NCBI GenBank assembly: GCA_043784965.1 | Contig: JAYVXS010000057.1 | Location: 1 to 7,421 of the forward strand | Direction: 5' to 3' | From: JAYTQQ01 sp043784965 | GTDB lineage: Bacteria > Bdellovibrionota > Bdellovibrionia > Bdellovibrionales > JAMPXM01 | DNA: 7,421 nt | Shown: positions 6,037 through 7,421 of the stretch, piece after piece | Position numbering within the stretch: the stretch's first letter is position 1 | Layout of the letters: each line of letters begins with the position of its first letter | The notes under the pieces: generated by a model | The model's input: only the letters and a program-made list of their open reading frames with translations | What the model was told of the DNA's origin: nothing | Databases searched by the model: none | Translations under genes and position numbers: made by a program

Positions 6037-6042
6037 AAATTT

Positions 6043-7359
6043 ATGATCGACATTAAGTTACTCGAAAAAGACACGCCCTTTTTAAATGGCCGGACCTATG
6101 CAGAAGAATACAAAGTCTGTTTAAAAAATCGCAAAGATGATCCGGCGCAGGTGGATCATCTGCTTGAACTTAATCGCGAGAGAAAACATTGCATCTTGCA
6201 AATGGAAACAAAAAAGGCCGAACAAAATAAATTTGGTTCAATTATAGCGCAAAAAAAGCGCGCACAAGAAAACGCCGACAAAGAAATTTCAGAAATGCAA
6301 AAACTCGCGGACGAAGTTAAGGCTTTACAGATTAAAGCTGAAGGTGCCGAAGCAAAAGTACGCGAGGTTCTTGAGCGCTTGCCCAATATGTGTCATGTTA
6401 GCGTGCCGGTAGGTACAAGTGAAACAGACAATAAGGTGATTCATGAATTTGGAACGCCAGCAAAAATTTCTTTTAAGGCAAAAGAGCACTGGGAGCTCGG
6501 TGAAAATTTAGGAATGCTTGATTTCAATAGAGCCGGCAAAGTCACTGGCGCCCGTTTTGCGTTTTTACGAACAGGCTTTGCGCAACTTGAACGCGCGCTT
6601 ATGAATTTCATGCTCGATTTGCATACGCGTGAGCATGGATACAGTGAGCTGCTTCCGCCTTTTATGGCAAATACGGCAAGTTTTTTTGGTGTCGGACAGT
6701 TTCCAAAATTCAAACAAGATGTCTTTCATCTTGAAAATAGCGACCTTTTTTTGATTCCAACCGCCGAAGTTCCGGTTACCAATTTTTTCAGAGATGAGAC
6801 TCTGGAAGAGTCCGATCTGCCGACGGCCTTTGTTGCCTATAGCCCGTGTTTTCGTTCAGAGGCTGGTAGCTATGGTAAAGATACTCGCGGCCTCATTCGC
6901 CAGCACCAATTTAATAAAGTAGAGCTAATGAAGTTTGTTCATCCCGAAAATTCTTATGAAGAACATGAGCGCCTAACCGCCAACGCCGAAGAAGTCCTAA
7001 GGCGCCTAGAGTTGCCGTTTCAGCGCGTCGCTTTATGCTCAGGGGATATTAGTTTTAGCGCCGCAAAGTGTTTTGATCTCAATGTTTGGCTACCGGGTCA
7101 AAATGCATTTCGTGAAATTAGCTCGTGCTCAAATTTTGAAGACTTTCAAGCTCGGCGCGCGAACATTCGCTTTAAGTCGAAAACCGGCAAACCCCAGTTT
7201 GTGCATACATTAAATGGCTCGGCCCTTGCGATCGGCCGCACGCTAATTGCAATAGTTGAGAACTATCAGCAAGAGGATGGCTCTGTACGGATTCCACAGG
7301 TATTGCAAACCTATATGGGCGGAGCGAGCATTCTAAAAAAGGCTGTGCCACGAAACTGA
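6043..7359 (+). CDS. serS: Serine--tRNA ligase
   Basis: Class II aminoacyl-tRNA synthetase that activates serine with ATP and charges tRNA-Ser (and tRNA-Sec where present) in the cytoplasm. The 438 residues fit the bacterial family (about 420-430). Residues about 36-112 form the N-terminal antiparallel coiled-coil arm that grips the long variable arm of tRNA-Ser. The catalytic domain shows TAEVP (240-244, serine pocket), motif 2 FRSEAGSYGKDTRGLIRQHQF (270-290) with Arg271 and Glu273, the SSCSNFEDFQARR segment (360-372), and motif 3 with NGSALAIGR (391-399) and ENYQ (406-409). The ATG lies 6 nt after the upstream stop; a G-rich GGGGG (6027-6031) in the previous gene's last codons, about 11 nt away, is the only ribosome-binding candidate, so translational coupling is likely. 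No T-box or other leader is possible in so short a gap. Confidence 0.97.
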   Translation: MIDIKLLEKDTPFLNGRTYAEEYKVCLKNRKDDPAQVDHLLELNRERKHCILQMETKKAEQNKFGSIIAQKKRAQENADKEISEMQKLADEVKALQIKAEGAEAKVREVLERLPNMCHVSVPVGTSETDNKVIHEFGTPAKISFKAKEHWELGENLGMLDFNRAGKVTGARFAFLRTGFAQLERALMNFMLDLHTREHGYSELLPPFMANTASFFGVGQFPKFKQDVFHLENSDLFLIPTAEVPVTNFFRDETLEESDLPTAFVAYSPCFRSEAGSYGKDTRGLIRQHQFNKVELMKFVHPENSYEEHERLTANAEEVLRRLELPFQRVALCSGDISFSAAKCFDLNVWLPGQNAFREISSCSNFEDFQARRANIRFKSKTGKPQFVHTLNGSALAIGRTLIAIVENYQQEDGSVRIPQVLQTYMGGASILKKAVPRN

Positions 7360-7389
7360 GCAAGCGCCTCAGGTGAAATTCAATAATTA

Positions 7390-7421
7390 CAAGTCATGCC
7401 CCGAAAAGGACTTGAAAGTTT
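7390..7421 (+). terminator. Possible hairpin after serS, cut by the window end
   Basis: CAAGTC (7390-7395) can pair with GACTTG (7409-7414) around a 13-nt loop, and the window ends in AAAGTTT. It could be the start of a serS terminator if a T-run follows, but the stem is short and the tail is not visible. The 62 nt after serS hold nothing else that I can support. Confidence 0.15.

Noticed and set aside
7373..7421. A new gene starting after serS, from GTG at 7373 or ATG at 7396
   Set aside because: Both frames are open to the window end but are only 8-16 codons long and lack a well-spaced ribosome-binding site.

Overview
This window reads like a chromosomal segment of a Gram-negative bacterium of the deltaproteobacterial/Bdellovibrionota type. 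That is an inference from the prmC-murA order (in many deltaproteobacteria prfA-prmC-murA), a very large cytoplasm-to-periplasm TPR protein, and an A/T-leaning composition; no marker here fixes a genus. All confidently identified genes lie on the + strand.

Layout: (1) 1-750, 3' part of prmC (release-factor glutamine methyltransferase; start lies before the window); (2) 754-2007, murA (first committed step of peptidoglycan synthesis), 3 nt behind prmC and probably translationally coupled to it; (3) 2008-2781, a long intergenic stretch of about 770 nt; (4) 2782-5682, a 966-residue protein with an N-terminal GYF_2-like domain, a charged linker, one membrane segment and a long periplasmic TPR array; (5) 5728-6036, a 102-residue three-helix membrane protein of unknown function; (6) 6043-7359, serS (seryl-tRNA synthetase), 6 nt behind it. 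Genes 4-6 are tightly spaced and may form one operon. The last 62 nt contain no gene that can be assigned.

The unusual part is the 2008-2781 gap. Between 2025 and 2160 there are three consecutive, compact stem-loops. Read as - strand RNA, the stems pair almost completely (16 bp, 13 bp, and 9+3 bp), the + strand A/C mismatches become G-U wobbles, all three loops are C-rich (two contain CCCCUCC or CCCUCC, like the anti-Shine-Dalgarno sequence), and the last hairpin runs into nine U residues. This is what a terminated - strand small RNA with C-rich regulatory loops would look like. It overlaps the end of a possible 82-codon exported small protein, also on the - strand, with a TTG start and a well-placed GGGAGA ribosome-binding site. 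Further right lie a second - strand terminator-like hairpin, a perfect - strand TATAAT and several stem-loops that could be a second untranslated RNA.

Functionally the known genes are housekeeping: translation termination (prmC), cell-wall precursor synthesis (murA) and tRNA charging (serS). The TPR protein and the small membrane protein are the envelope-associated unknowns.
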